A stretch of 64,000 nt of DNA from an uncultured Sphingomonadaceae bacterium (GCA_937995515.1 CALKJZ010000001.1:1-64000); one strand, 5' to 3'; counted from the first letter of the stretch, positions 39,598 to 51,621 are shown. The notes: generated by a model not told the origin, from the sequence alone. A program made the numbers and translations.

Positions 39598-40395
39598 TCA
39601 GGTGGCGGAGGGCGGCAACCAGGGCGGGCGCACCAGCTCTGCCGGATACCCGCCGACGCACAGGTCCGCACCGAGAAACTCGGTGCGCAACAACGCGAAC
39701 TGCAGATCGCCATGGCGGGCCCCGCGCAGCACGCCGGCCTCCCGCTCGCCCGCCATGACCGGCCCGGCCGCAGGTGCCTCGGGCGGCAGCCGCAGCGGCA
39801 GCAGCCGCTTGCGCAGCCGGTCCCGGTAGTGCATCCGGGCGGTGTTTTCCTGCCCGACGAAACAGCCCTTGGTAAAAGAGATCCCGTGCAGCTCGCGGGC
39901 GTTGGTCTCGAGCCACAGCAGCTCGTCGCGGCCGATTTCCGGCGCCTCGGGCAGGCCCTGCTGCAGCCGGTGGCGGTGCCAGTCGGCAAGGCCGGCATCA
40001 GGCGCGCTGCTTCCGGCCGGGCCGATCCAGCGCGTGGCTGCCGGCGGATACCGCGGATCGGGGGCATGGCCGGTCGCCACATGGCCCCAGTCGGCAAACA
40101 CGCACAGGCCCGGCTCGGGCGCAATCTCCACCTGCCGGCGCAGGCGAAACATCGCGAGCCGCCGGGCAAGGTCCGGCGCGTCGTCGGCCGCGAGGTCGAT
40201 CAGCACATCCTCGCCATCGGCAAACAGCAGGAAGGCAAACAGGGTCTTGCCCTGGGGCGAAAGCAGGCCCGCATGGAGCGGGCGCCCGGGTGCGAGGAGG
40301 CCGATATCGTGGGTGATGAGGCCCTGCAGGAAGGCGCGCGTGTCCGGCCCGGAAAGGCGGAGGACGGCGCGGTTGTCGAGTTTGGCAAGCGGCAT
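39598..40395 (-). CDS. ygfZ: Folate-binding YgfZ-family protein (GcvT-like, Fe-S cluster assembly)
   Basis: YgfZ/IBA57 proteins use tetrahydrofolate in maturation or repair of Fe-S enzymes. The 265-residue protein has the diagnostic KGCFVGQENTARMHYRD motif with its essential cysteine, and the N-terminal GcvT-like fold (GPDTRAFLQGLITHDI; GLLSPQGKTLFAFLL). It is divergent from pyrC with 45 bp between starts and convergent with valS. Confidence 0.88.
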   Translation of the reverse strand: MPLAKLDNRAVLRLSGPDTRAFLQGLITHDIGLLAPGRPLHAGLLSPQGKTLFAFLLFADGEDVLIDLAADDAPDLARRLAMFRLRRQVEIAPEPGLCVFADWGHVATGHAPDPRYPPAATRWIGPAGSSAPDAGLADWHRHRLQQGLPEAPEIGRDELLWLETNARELHGISFTKGCFVGQENTARMHYRDRLRKRLLPLRLPPEAPAAGPVMAGEREAGVLRGARHGDLQFALLRTEFLGADLCVGGYPAELVRPPWLPPSAT

Positions 40396-40440
40396 CGCCG
40401 CTGCTAGCTAGACGGTCGAGCGGCAGACGAAAAGGCGGTC

Positions 40441-41805
40441 ATGGAACGGGGCGCGCGAGGGGAGGATTTCGAGCTGATCCTGCGCGGCGGCCGGGTGTGG
40501 CTTCCAGGCGGCCTTGCAGACGCCGATGTCGCGGCAGCAGGCGGACGGATCGCCGCCATCCTGCCGCCCGGGGCCGCAGCCGCCGCCGAGGAGCGGGACT
40601 GCCGCGGCCTTGTCATCCTGCCCGGCTGCATCGACACGCAGGTGCACTTCCGCGAGCCCGGGCTCGAACACAAGGAGGACCTTGAATCCGGCTCGCGCGC
40701 AGCGGTGATGGGAGGCATTACCGCGGTTTTCGAAATGCCCAACACCTCGCCTCCGACCGACACGGCCGAGGCCCTTTCCGACAAGCTGGCGCGCGCGCAA
40801 GGGCGCATGTGGTGCGACCACGCCTTCTATGTGGGCGCGACCGCCGGGAATGTGGACCGGCTGGCCGAGCTCGAGCGCCTGCCCGGCTGCTGCGGCGTGA
40901 AGCTGTTCATGGGGGCCTCGACCGGCAATCTCCTCGTGCCGGATGACGAGACGCTGGCGCGGGTTCTTGCATCGGGCCGGCGCCGGGTTGCAATCCACGC
41001 CGAGGATGAGCCGCGCATGCAGGCGCGCGCCGGGCTCCGGGTGGCGGGCGACCCTTCGAGCCACCCCGTGTGGCGCGACGATGAAAGCGCGCTGCTTGCC
41101 ACGCGCCGCGCCATTGCCGCGGCCCGCGCAGCCGGCCGGCGGGTCCACATCCTCCACGTGACCACCCCGGGGGAACTGGCGTTCCTCAAGGATCACAGGG
41201 CGATCGCAAGCGTCGAGGTCACGCCCCAGCATCTGACGCTCGCCGGCGAGGAGGCCTATCCCCGCCTCGGCACGCTGGCGCAGATGAACCCGCCGGTCCG
41301 CTCGGCGGCCCACCGCGAGGGTCTGTGGCACTGGCTCAGCCAGGGCGTGGTGGACGTGATCGGCTCGGACCATGCGCCCCACACCGGTGCGGAAAAGGCG
41401 CGCCCCTACCCCGAAAGCCCCTCCGGCATGCCCGGCGTGCAGACCCTGGTGCCGCTGATGCTGACCCATGTGGCGGCCGGCCGGCTCAGTCTCGGCCGGC
41501 TGGTCGACCTTCTGTGCGAGGGGCCGCGCCGGCTGTTCGGGCTTCTCGGCAAGGGGCGGATCGCAGCCGGCGAGGATGCGGATTTCACCATCGTCGATCC
41601 CGCCGCGCGCTGGCGGATCGAGCCGGGCTGGCTGGAGTCGCGCTGCGGCTGGTCCCCGTTCGAGGGAATGGAGATGGTCGGCCGGCCGGTCGGCACGATC
41701 GTGCGCGGGCAGGTGGTGATGTGGGAAGGGCAGCGGCCCGGCACGCCCGGCGGGCAGCCGCTGCGCTTCGAGGACACGGTTGCGGGTGAGGAGGACAAGA
41801 CGTGA
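40441..41805 (+). CDS. pyrC: Dihydroorotase-type amidohydrolase
   Basis: A 454-residue cyclic amidohydrolase, annotated as dihydroorotase (pyrimidine synthesis). It has LPGCIDTQVHFREPGLEHKED, VKLFMGASTG (carboxylated Lys), IHAEDE, HILHVTT and VIGSDHAPHT. The first metal motif is DTQVH instead of DxHxH: Gln replaces the first metal-binding His, a variant shared by an alphaproteobacterial subfamily, so the substrate and metal site deserve checking. Its stop overlaps the GTG of pepA. Confidence 0.9.
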   Translation: MERGARGEDFELILRGGRVWLPGGLADADVAAAGGRIAAILPPGAAAAAEERDCRGLVILPGCIDTQVHFREPGLEHKEDLESGSRAAVMGGITAVFEMPNTSPPTDTAEALSDKLARAQGRMWCDHAFYVGATAGNVDRLAELERLPGCCGVKLFMGASTGNLLVPDDETLARVLASGRRRVAIHAEDEPRMQARAGLRVAGDPSSHPVWRDDESALLATRRAIAAARAAGRRVHILHVTTPGELAFLKDHRAIASVEVTPQHLTLAGEEAYPRLGTLAQMNPPVRSAAHREGLWHWLSQGVVDVIGSDHAPHTGAEKARPYPESPSGMPGVQTLVPLMLTHVAAGRLSLGRLVDLLCEGPRRLFGLLGKGRIAAGEDADFTIVDPAARWRIEPGWLESRCGWSPFEGMEMVGRPVGTIVRGQVVMWEGQRPGTPGGQPLRFEDTVAGEEDKT

Positions 41806-43307
41806 CGATCAGCGTGGGTTTCCGTACCGAAGCCGAGGCCGGCTTTGCAGGCGCAGCCGTGGTGCTCGCCGGGCCGGACGGGGCCCTGTCGCCGGCGGCA
41901 CAGGCGGCTGACGAGGCCTCGGGCGGGCAGCTCGGCCGCGCGATCAGGGCCGCGCGGTTTGCCGGCAAGAAGGGCCAAATCGTCGAGATCGTGGCCCCGC
42001 ACGGCCTTGCGGCCGAGCGGCTGCTGCTGGTGGGGCTTGGCGAGCCAGCAAGGGCGGACCGGCGCGTGTTCGAGGATGTGGGCGGGGCCATCGCCGCACG
42101 CCTGCTTGCCAGCGCAGAGAGTGCCGAGGTCGATCTCTCGGGCCTGTCGGGGCTCGGCACCTCGCCGATGGAAGCCGCCGCGCACCTCGGTCTTGGTGCC
42201 ATGCTGCGCGCCTGGCGGCACGACCGGTACCGCACCCGGCTGAAGGAGGAGGACAAGCCGAAGCTCGCCGAGCTCCACATCGTGACCGCGGCCGATCCTT
42301 CGGCCTATTTTGCCAACCTGCAGCATGTCGCAGCCGGGGTGTTTCTGGCCCGCGAGCTGGTAACCGAGCCGGGCAACATCATCTACCCTGAAAGCTTCGT
42401 TGCGCGCGTGCGCGCCGAAGTCGAACCGCTGGGCGTCAGGGTGACGGTGCTCGATGTGCCGGCCATGGAACAGCTTGGCATGTGGTCGCTGCTCTCGGTC
42501 GGCCAGGGCTCGGCGCGGCCGTCGCGCCTCCTTGCCATGGAATGGATGGGCGGCGCCGAGGGCGCGCCGCCGCTCGCCCTCATCGGCAAGGGCGTCACAT
42601 TCGACACCGGAGGCATCTCGCTCAAGCCCGCCGCCGGCATGGAGGACATGCGCACCGACATGGGCGGCGCGGCCGCAGTCGCCGGCGCGATGCGGGCGAT
42701 CGCGGGGCGCCGGGCGAAGGCAAATGTGGTGGGCGTCTGCGGGCTCGTCGAGAACATGCCATCCGACCGCGCCACGCGGCCCGGCGATGTCGTCACCTCC
42801 ATGTCGGGCCTGACCGTCGAGATCATCAACACCGACGCCGAGGGACGGCTGGTGCTCATCGACACCATGACCTGGGCCCAGAAAACCTACCGGCCCGACG
42901 TGATGATCGACCTAGCCACGCTTACCGGCGCGATGGTGATTGCAGTCGCCCACGAATATGCGGGCATGTTCCCCAACGACGACACGCTGGCCGAGCAGCT
43001 GATTGCCGCCGGGCTCGCCGTCGACGACAAGGTCTGGCGCTTCCCGCTCTCGGAGGTGGGCGGCCATTACGACAAGATGATCGACAGCCCGCTGGCCGAC
43101 ATGAAGAATGTGGGCCCGCGCGAGGGCGGCTCGATCACTGCGGCGCAGTTCCTCCAGCGGGTGGTGGAAGATGGCGTCAAATGGGCGCACCTCGACATCG
43201 CGGGCGCCGTCTCGCGGCCGAAGGAGGGCGCGCTGCACGGCAAGGGTGCCACCGGCTACGGCGTGCGCCTGCTCGACACCTTCGTTTCGATGACACGGGA
43301 GGGCTGA
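41802..43307 (+). CDS. pepA: Leucyl (cytosol) aminopeptidase
   Basis: M17 dizinc aminopeptidase of 501 residues releasing N-terminal residues from peptides in the cytoplasm. The C-terminal catalytic domain has GKGVTFDTGGISLKPAAGM (Lys and Asp ligands), the family signature NTDAEGRLVL and the DMKNVGPREGGSITAAQFL segment. GTG start at 41802 overlapping the upstream stop (GTGA). Followed by holC seven bases on, a frequent pepA-holC pairing. Confidence 0.97.
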   Translation: MTISVGFRTEAEAGFAGAAVVLAGPDGALSPAAQAADEASGGQLGRAIRAARFAGKKGQIVEIVAPHGLAAERLLLVGLGEPARADRRVFEDVGGAIAARLLASAESAEVDLSGLSGLGTSPMEAAAHLGLGAMLRAWRHDRYRTRLKEEDKPKLAELHIVTAADPSAYFANLQHVAAGVFLARELVTEPGNIIYPESFVARVRAEVEPLGVRVTVLDVPAMEQLGMWSLLSVGQGSARPSRLLAMEWMGGAEGAPPLALIGKGVTFDTGGISLKPAAGMEDMRTDMGGAAAVAGAMRAIAGRRAKANVVGVCGLVENMPSDRATRPGDVVTSMSGLTVEIINTDAEGRLVLIDTMTWAQKTYRPDVMIDLATLTGAMVIAVAHEYAGMFPNDDTLAEQLIAAGLAVDDKVWRFPLSEVGGHYDKMIDSPLADMKNVGPREGGSITAAQFLQRVVEDGVKWAHLDIAGAVSRPKEGALHGKGATGYGVRLLDTFVSMTREG

Positions 43308-43314
43308 GCGGGGC

Positions 43315-43770
43315 TTGACCGAAATCGGCTTCTATCACTGCACCCGCCAGCCGGCTGTCGACGTGACCGTCCGGCTTGCGGAAAAGGCACTCGCGGCCGG
43401 CCAGCGGGTGCTGGTGGCAGCCGAGGAGGCGCTGCTCGACACGCTGGACATGCGGCTGTGGACGGATCGTGCGGAGAGCTTTCTCGCCCATGGCCGCGCC
43501 GGCGGGCCCGATGCCGCCCTGCAGCCGATCCTGCTTGCCGGCCCGGGCGCGCTTGCGGCCGCGCCCGAGAATGGCGCGCCGCTCTTGATGCTCGTGTCGC
43601 TCCCGCTTCCCGCGCGGCTGGAGCCGTTCGAGCGCATCTTCCTCCTGTTCGAGGAGGGAAGCCCGGCCGAGGCCGAGGCGCGCCGCGCATGGAAGGGGCT
43701 CGCCGGTCGGGCAGACGTGAGGCGGACCTACTGGCAGCAGCAGGGCGGCGCGTGGAGGAGGGCCCGATGA
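43315..43770 (+). CDS. holC: DNA polymerase III chi subunit
   Basis: HolC links the clamp loader to SSB. The 151-residue protein starts at a TTG (43315) seven bases after pepA: TEIGFYHCTRQPAVDVTVRLAEKA is the family N-terminus, and LWTDRAESFLAHG and RIFLLFEEGSPAEAEARRAWK are typical of chi. Weak start and close spacing suggest expression depends on translation of pepA. Confidence 0.85.
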   Translation: MTEIGFYHCTRQPAVDVTVRLAEKALAAGQRVLVAAEEALLDTLDMRLWTDRAESFLAHGRAGGPDAALQPILLAGPGALAAAPENGAPLLMLVSLPLPARLEPFERIFLLFEEGSPAEAEARRAWKGLAGRADVRRTYWQQQGGAWRRAR

Positions 43771-43809
43771 GGGCCGCACCGCCGAGAGGTCGGGCCTGCG
43801 CGCGGCCCG

Positions 43810-45330
43810 TCAGACAAGTGCCGCGAGATTGACCGTGTCGGTCGGCCTGACCACAACCGGCCGGCCGACGACGGGCACGTCGACGAGCGCCGCACAGCCC
43901 TCGTGCACCTGGGCGAGGAAGCGCCGGCCATCGGCCTCCAGCCGCCCGATCAGGATGGCAAAGCGCGGCTCGCCACGGTCGTGGACCACGGTGAAGGTCT
44001 CGATGGTGCCGCGGCCTTCGGGCCGCTCGGCAAGCGGCGGGCCTGCCATGGCATCGATCTCGCGCTGGCAGGCCGCCGAACCGGTGCCGGGAAAGGCGCG
44101 CGGCGTGGTGCTCCACACCCCGAAGCTGTGCTTGGTGAGATAGCCGCCATTGGCGAAGACGAAGCCGAAGCTGCCCGGTGCGGCGCGGCAGCGGGCGGCC
44201 ACCTCGGCGATCGCATGCATCGAATAATTGTTCCCGGGCCCGCCGAAATAGGGAAGCCCGCCCGTCAGCGTGAGGCCGCGCGGATCGTCGTGGGCGAGGC
44301 CCACCATGTCGGCTGCGATCTCGACCGCCGACGGAAAGCAGGAATAGAGATCGATGTGGGCAAGGTCGGCGGGAGCAATCCCGGCACTGGCAAGCGCCTG
44401 GGCCGCACCGAGCCGAATGGCGGGCGAGGAATGATAGTCCACCCGGTCGGAGACAAGGATCTTCTCGGCCACATCGGCCGCGCCATGGAGGAACAGCCGC
44501 CTGTCTGCCGGCACGCCGAGGCGGTCGGCAGCTGCGAGCGACATCAGCAGGATGGCCGCCCCCTGGTCCACGAACATGTTGGAGTTGAGATATTTGGTAT
44601 AGGGATAGCCGATGTAGCGATTGTCGTTGGAAGGCGTGATCAGCTCCTCGGCCGTGCGCGCCAGCGGGATCTGCGCATGGGGATTGGCAGCTGCCACCTC
44701 GGTAAAGCGCGCCATCAGCGCGCCGATCGCCCGGCGATGCGCAACCGGATCGCGGCCGTAATGGGCGCACAGCGCATTTTCGAACAGCGGATAGACATGG
44801 ACCGGAAGGGCAATGCCGTGGGCGAGTTCGTGCCGGCTCACCATCGCGACTTCGGGGAACGGGGCTTTGGCGTCTTCTGGTGCCTCCTCGGCCCAGTCGA
44901 GCGCTATTCCGGCCTTCTGCGCGCGGGACTGGGTGCGGATCGCCTCGCAGCCTGCGAGCAGCACCACGTCGGCTGCGCCCTCGGCAATGGCGGCCATGTA
45001 ATGGTTGGCAAGCATCTGGGGCGTGTTGCCGCCGACGGGGCCGTAGACGAACGACCGCGGACTTGCGCCGATCCGCCTCGCCACCGACCAGGCCAGATTG
45101 TTCTGCCGGCCGAAGGGCGAGGCGAAGGCAGGCGACGAATCCGCAAACAGGCGCACCACCGCGATGGTGTCGATCGCCTCTGCTAGCCCGGTTCCGCCAG
45201 CGTCGGCAATCGCGCGGCGCGCCGCCTCGGCGAGCAGGTCCATGGGCGAAAGGCCGGCGCCGGGGGCACTGTCGCGGTCGACAAGCTGGCCGGCGCCAAC
45301 GAGAATGGGCGTCTGCGGGTCGAGGCTCAT
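43810..45330 (-). CDS. Thiolase-like protein (acetyl-CoA acetyltransferase family) lacking both cysteines
   Basis: A 506-residue member of the thiolase superfamily with N-terminal and C-terminal thiolase domains plus an extra C-terminal domain of about 90 residues (from IETFTVVHDRG). The nucleophile loop, normally containing Cys, reads VYGPVGGNTPQML. The C-terminal acid/base Cys motif reads FGFVFANGGYLTKH. The His of GGPGNNYSMHAIAEV is kept. This matches the described thiolase-like class in which condensation chemistry is not expected, so the common product name is misleading. It lies after aconitase on the same strand. Confidence 0.88.
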   Translation of the reverse strand: MSLDPQTPILVGAGQLVDRDSAPGAGLSPMDLLAEAARRAIADAGGTGLAEAIDTIAVVRLFADSSPAFASPFGRQNNLAWSVARRIGASPRSFVYGPVGGNTPQMLANHYMAAIAEGAADVVLLAGCEAIRTQSRAQKAGIALDWAEEAPEDAKAPFPEVAMVSRHELAHGIALPVHVYPLFENALCAHYGRDPVAHRRAIGALMARFTEVAAANPHAQIPLARTAEELITPSNDNRYIGYPYTKYLNSNMFVDQGAAILLMSLAAADRLGVPADRRLFLHGAADVAEKILVSDRVDYHSSPAIRLGAAQALASAGIAPADLAHIDLYSCFPSAVEIAADMVGLAHDDPRGLTLTGGLPYFGGPGNNYSMHAIAEVAARCRAAPGSFGFVFANGGYLTKHSFGVWSTTPRAFPGTGSAACQREIDAMAGPPLAERPEGRGTIETFTVVHDRGEPRFAILIGRLEADGRRFLAQVHEGCAALVDVPVVGRPVVVRPTDTVNLAALV

Positions 45331-45378
45331 GCGCCGGGCCTAGCGGCACCACGCCGCGGGTTCACCCCGTCAATTTGC

Positions 45379-45422
45379 GCCGGGCCCGCGCCGGGCCCGC
45401 ACCGAGCCCGCACCGGGCCCGT
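45379..45422. repeat. Four tandem 11-bp repeats
   Basis: Four consecutive units of the form (G/A)CCG(G/A)GCCCG(C/T) fill the space between the aconitase stop and the thiolase-like gene start. Each contains the near-palindrome CGGGCCCG. They lie upstream of the thiolase-like start codon and could fold or vary in copy number. Confidence 0.7.
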
Positions 45423-45435
45423 GCTCGGGCGGCCC

Positions 45436-48135
<2,700 letters not shown>

Positions 48136-48320
48136 GAGGGTCTCCGCTGGTCGGGATGCCGCTCGTTAGGCCGCGGCGCCCGGCCCTTCAAGCCGTGCGG
48201 TACGCGGGAAAAGGGCGCAGCCGCCCCGGGGCCCGCTCTGGTCGGGCCAAGGCTCCGCGCGCTAAACCGGTCGGGCGCGCGCCCGTGAAGCAGGGCAAGG
48301 CGAGGCAAGGAACGTGCGGC

Positions 48321-49454
48321 GTGGAACAGACTTTCTCATGGAACAGCCCGACCCGGCTTGGCACCAACGGCGCGGCCAGCCAGGCCTCTGCCGCCGCGGA
48401 GACGGCCGCTCACCCCGAGCTTGCCATCTACGACAGCATCCGCGCCCTGCTGCTCAGCACGGGCCTCTCGCCCGATCCTGAGACCTACGAGCTGTTCTGG
48501 CTCTATGCCACGGGCGCCGATGCCGCGCTCGTGCGCGAGCTCGACCGGCTTCTGGCCGAAGGCCCGATTGCGCGCGAGACGGTGACGGCGCTGCGGCGGG
48601 CGCATGTGGGCGCGATCGCAGCCGGCGAGGTGCAGGAGCTCGTGGCCACGGCGCGGACCGAGACCGAGCAGCTGGAGGAAGGCGTGCGCACCGGACAGCG
48701 GGAGCTCGCCGCCTTCGACTCGTCGGTCGCAGAGGAGGATTCCGCGCTGGCGCGCGGCCTGAGCGCACCGGAGCTGACCGAGCTCGTCCAGCGGCTCCGC
48801 CGCGCCAATGCGCGGATGATGAGCGCCAACCGTCGCCTCGAGGCCGAAATGCGCAAGACGCTGCTGCGCACCGGCGAGCTGATCGAGCGCCTGGCCGAGG
48901 CCGAGGCCGCCGCGCGCACCGACCCGCTGACCGGCCTGCTCAACCGCCGCGGAACCCATGACGCGCTGCGCACGGCCATGGAGGCGGCAAACGCGGCCGA
49001 CGAGCCGCTGAGCGTCTCGGTTGTCGACATCGATCATTTCAAGCGCCTGAACGATCAGTGGGGCCACGCGATCGGCGACGAGGTGCTGCGCCACGTGGCG
49101 ACGGTCCTGCGCGCGCAGGTTGCAAGGCTTGCAGGCGAGGCAAGCTTCGTCGGCCGGATCGGCGGCGAGGAGTTCCTCGCCGTGATGCCGGGCGCGATCC
49201 TCCCCAGGGCCTGTGCGGCCGTCGATGCAGCCCGTGCCAGCCTCGCACGCCAGGTGCTGCGCAGGGCTTCCGACGGCATGAGCCTCGGGCGGGTCAGCTT
49301 CTCGGCCGGGGTTGCGAGCCTGCGGCCGGAAGACACGCGCGAGACGCTCATCGACCGCGCAGATGCAGCGCTTTACACCGCCAAGCGCGCCGGGCGGGAT
49401 CGGGTCCTGCCCGAAGCCCCGGCGCACAACGGGGCGGGGCCCCGCCCGACCTGA
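48321..49454 (+). CDS. GGDEF diguanylate cyclase
   Basis: A soluble 377-residue protein predicted to make c-di-GMP. The N-terminal ~200 residues are helical, with a coiled coil leading into the GGDEF domain (ARTDPLTGLLNRRGTHD; VVDIDHFKRLNDQWGHAIGDEVL; RIGGEEFLAVMP). The active-site GGEEF is intact, but an RxxD inhibitory site is not seen at the expected place upstream. The GTG at 48321 was chosen because AAGGA lies ten bases ahead and the upstream reading is Arg-rich noise. The sensory input is unknown. Confidence 0.9.
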   Translation: MEQTFSWNSPTRLGTNGAASQASAAAETAAHPELAIYDSIRALLLSTGLSPDPETYELFWLYATGADAALVRELDRLLAEGPIARETVTALRRAHVGAIAAGEVQELVATARTETEQLEEGVRTGQRELAAFDSSVAEEDSALARGLSAPELTELVQRLRRANARMMSANRRLEAEMRKTLLRTGELIERLAEAEAAARTDPLTGLLNRRGTHDALRTAMEAANAADEPLSVSVVDIDHFKRLNDQWGHAIGDEVLRHVATVLRAQVARLAGEASFVGRIGGEEFLAVMPGAILPRACAAVDAARASLARQVLRRASDGMSLGRVSFSAGVASLRPEDTRETLIDRADAALYTAKRAGRDRVLPEAPAHNGAGPRPT

Positions 49455-49548
49455 GCCGCCCCCGGCCGCTCTGAAAAGGAGAAGCTGGACGCAGCCTGCC
49501 TCCTCCGGGCACAAGGGGCCCAATGGCCAGAAGGCCGGGAGGTGGACG

Positions 49549-51468
49549 ATGGCGGATTCTGGGAATGGCGGGCGGCACGCGGCCGGCCCCGCCGAGAGGG
49601 CGTCGTTCGACGCCGCCCTTGCAACGTGTCACCTGCCGACGCTTGCCGTGTGCGTGGCGCAGGCAGCCGGCGAGGATTCGCTGCTTGCAGGCGAACGGCC
49701 GACCTATGATTTTTTCGGCGACGGAATGGGCGGGTTCAGCCCGGCCTTCGAGGCGCGGATCCGTGCCGAGGCCGAACGGGTGCTCTGGCCGGTGCTTGCC
49801 GGCACGCGCCCAGCCGCGCCCCCGCCTTCCGGGGCGCGTATCCAGCAGATGATGAACTGGCTGGCCGGTGCGGACATTCCGCCCCGCTATCTGCCGTTCC
49901 TCATGGAAGAGCTCGCGCTCGATGGCACGGACCACCGCCGGCCCGCCCCGATCGAAGGCGCCGGCCGGCTGCGTGCGCTCGTGATCGGGGCGGGCATGTC
50001 GGGCCTTCTTGCCGCACACCGGCTCCGGCAGGCCGGCGTCTGCGTCACCATCCTCGAGGCGATGGACGATGTGGGCGGCACCTGGCTTGCCAACCGCTAC
50101 CCGGGCGTGCGCGTCGACACGCCAAACCACCTCTACTCCTACAGCTTCGAGCCCAACCACGGCTGGCCCGAGTTCTACAGCCAGGGCGACGTGCTGCTCG
50201 ACTATTTCCGCACCTTCGCCGACCGGCACGGCCTGCGGGCGATCACCCGCTTCGGCACGCGCGTGGACGAGGCCCGGTGGGACGAGGAGGCCGGCCTGTG
50301 GCGGGTGACCGCCTCGGGCGCCCACGCTGGCACCTTCGAGGCGGAGATGCTGATCTCGGCCGTGGGCCAGCTCAACGTGCCGCGCCTGCCCGACATCCCC
50401 GGCCGTGACCGGTTCGCGGGCCCAGCCTTCCATTCCGCGCAATGGGATCCATCGGTCGAGCTTGCGGGCCGGCGCGTGGCCGTGATCGGCACGGGGGCCT
50501 CGGCCTTCCAGTTCGTGCCCATCATTGCCAAGACAGCCGCGGAGCTGCGCGTGTTCCAGCGGACCCCGCCCTGGCTCGGGCCGACCGACAACTACCACGA
50601 CCCGGTGCCGGAAGGCTTCCGCTGGGCCGTGGAGCACATCCCGGCCTACGACAAATGGTACAGGTTCTGGCTGTTCTGGATGCTGACCGACGGCGTGCTG
50701 CCGGCAGTCGAGGCCGAGGAGGGATGGAACGGGCCCGAGGGCACCATCAGCGCTGCCAATGCAGAGCTTCGCGCGGCTCTCGTCGAGCGGATCCGGGCGC
50801 AGCTGGCTGACCGGCCCGATCTCGAGCCGCTGGTCGTCCCGCGCTATGTGCTGGGCGGCAAGCGGTCGCTGCGCGACAATGGGGTTTGGATTGCAGCGCT
50901 CAAGCGGCCGAATGTCGAGCTCGTCACGAGCCCGATCGCGCAGATCGTGCCCGACGGGCTCGTCACCGAGGACGGGCGGCACCACCCCGCCGACGTGCTG
51001 ATCTTCGGCACGGGCTTTCGCGCGTCGGACTTTCTTTCAACCTTCCGCGTGTTCGGGATCGGCGGCCGCGAGCTGCACGCGCACTGGGCCGGCGACGCGC
51101 GCGCCTATCTTGGCACCAGCGTGCCCGGCTTCCCCAACTTCTTCATGATCTACGGCCCCAACACCAACATTGTCGTCAACGGGTCGATCATCTTCTTTTC
51201 CGAGTGCACGGTGCGCTACATCGTCGAGGCCGCACGCCTGCTCGTGCAGGAAGGCGCACGGGCAATCGACGTGCGCCCGGAGGTGCACGACCGGTTCAAC
51301 GCCGAGGTGGACCGCGGCAATGCGCGCATGGCCTGGGGCCAGCCGGGTGTGAGCAGCTGGTACAAGAATGCGCGCGGGCGGGTGAGCCAGAACTGGCCGT
51401 TCGCACTTGTCGACTATTGGGAGGCGACCCGCGCCCCGCGCCGGGAAGACTATCGCCTGAGCGCCTGA
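49549..51468 (+). CDS. Type I Baeyer-Villiger monooxygenase, HAPMO-like
   Basis: An FAD/NADPH enzyme of 639 residues inserting oxygen next to ketones. An N-terminal extension of about 140 residues precedes the FAD motif ALVIGAGMSGLLAAHRL, as in 4-hydroxyacetophenone monooxygenase (~640 aa). GGTWLANRYPGVRVDTPNHLYSY follows, then the BVMO fingerprint FAGPAFHSAQWDP and the NADPH motif VAVIGTGASAFQFVP. The ATG at 49549 has a GGGAGG-type ribosome site. The natural substrate is unknown. It stands alone. Confidence 0.92.
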   Translation: MADSGNGGRHAAGPAERASFDAALATCHLPTLAVCVAQAAGEDSLLAGERPTYDFFGDGMGGFSPAFEARIRAEAERVLWPVLAGTRPAAPPPSGARIQQMMNWLAGADIPPRYLPFLMEELALDGTDHRRPAPIEGAGRLRALVIGAGMSGLLAAHRLRQAGVCVTILEAMDDVGGTWLANRYPGVRVDTPNHLYSYSFEPNHGWPEFYSQGDVLLDYFRTFADRHGLRAITRFGTRVDEARWDEEAGLWRVTASGAHAGTFEAEMLISAVGQLNVPRLPDIPGRDRFAGPAFHSAQWDPSVELAGRRVAVIGTGASAFQFVPIIAKTAAELRVFQRTPPWLGPTDNYHDPVPEGFRWAVEHIPAYDKWYRFWLFWMLTDGVLPAVEAEEGWNGPEGTISAANAELRAALVERIRAQLADRPDLEPLVVPRYVLGGKRSLRDNGVWIAALKRPNVELVTSPIAQIVPDGLVTEDGRHHPADVLIFGTGFRASDFLSTFRVFGIGGRELHAHWAGDARAYLGTSVPGFPNFFMIYGPNTNIVVNGSIIFFSECTVRYIVEAARLLVQEGARAIDVRPEVHDRFNAEVDRGNARMAWGQPGVSSWYKNARGRVSQNWPFALVDYWEATRAPRREDYRLSA

Positions 51469-51621
51469 GCGCGGCGCGCCCGAAACTGGCGCCTCCTGGC
51501 ACCGGCCAGCGTGAAGGGCCCGGGCGAGGCCAGGCGCCGCTTCGCCGCCGCGCGGGAGCAGCGGGCGCTCCCTTCCCGCACGCACGCGCCGGGGCGGCAC
51601 CGGGCGGCGTGCGAACCAGGA

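Noticed and set aside
36471-40169. Open frame of 1232 codons on the minus strand opposite tolC, popZ-like and valS
   Set aside because: It runs through three unrelated genes and has no recognisable motif; valS on the other strand has all its signatures.
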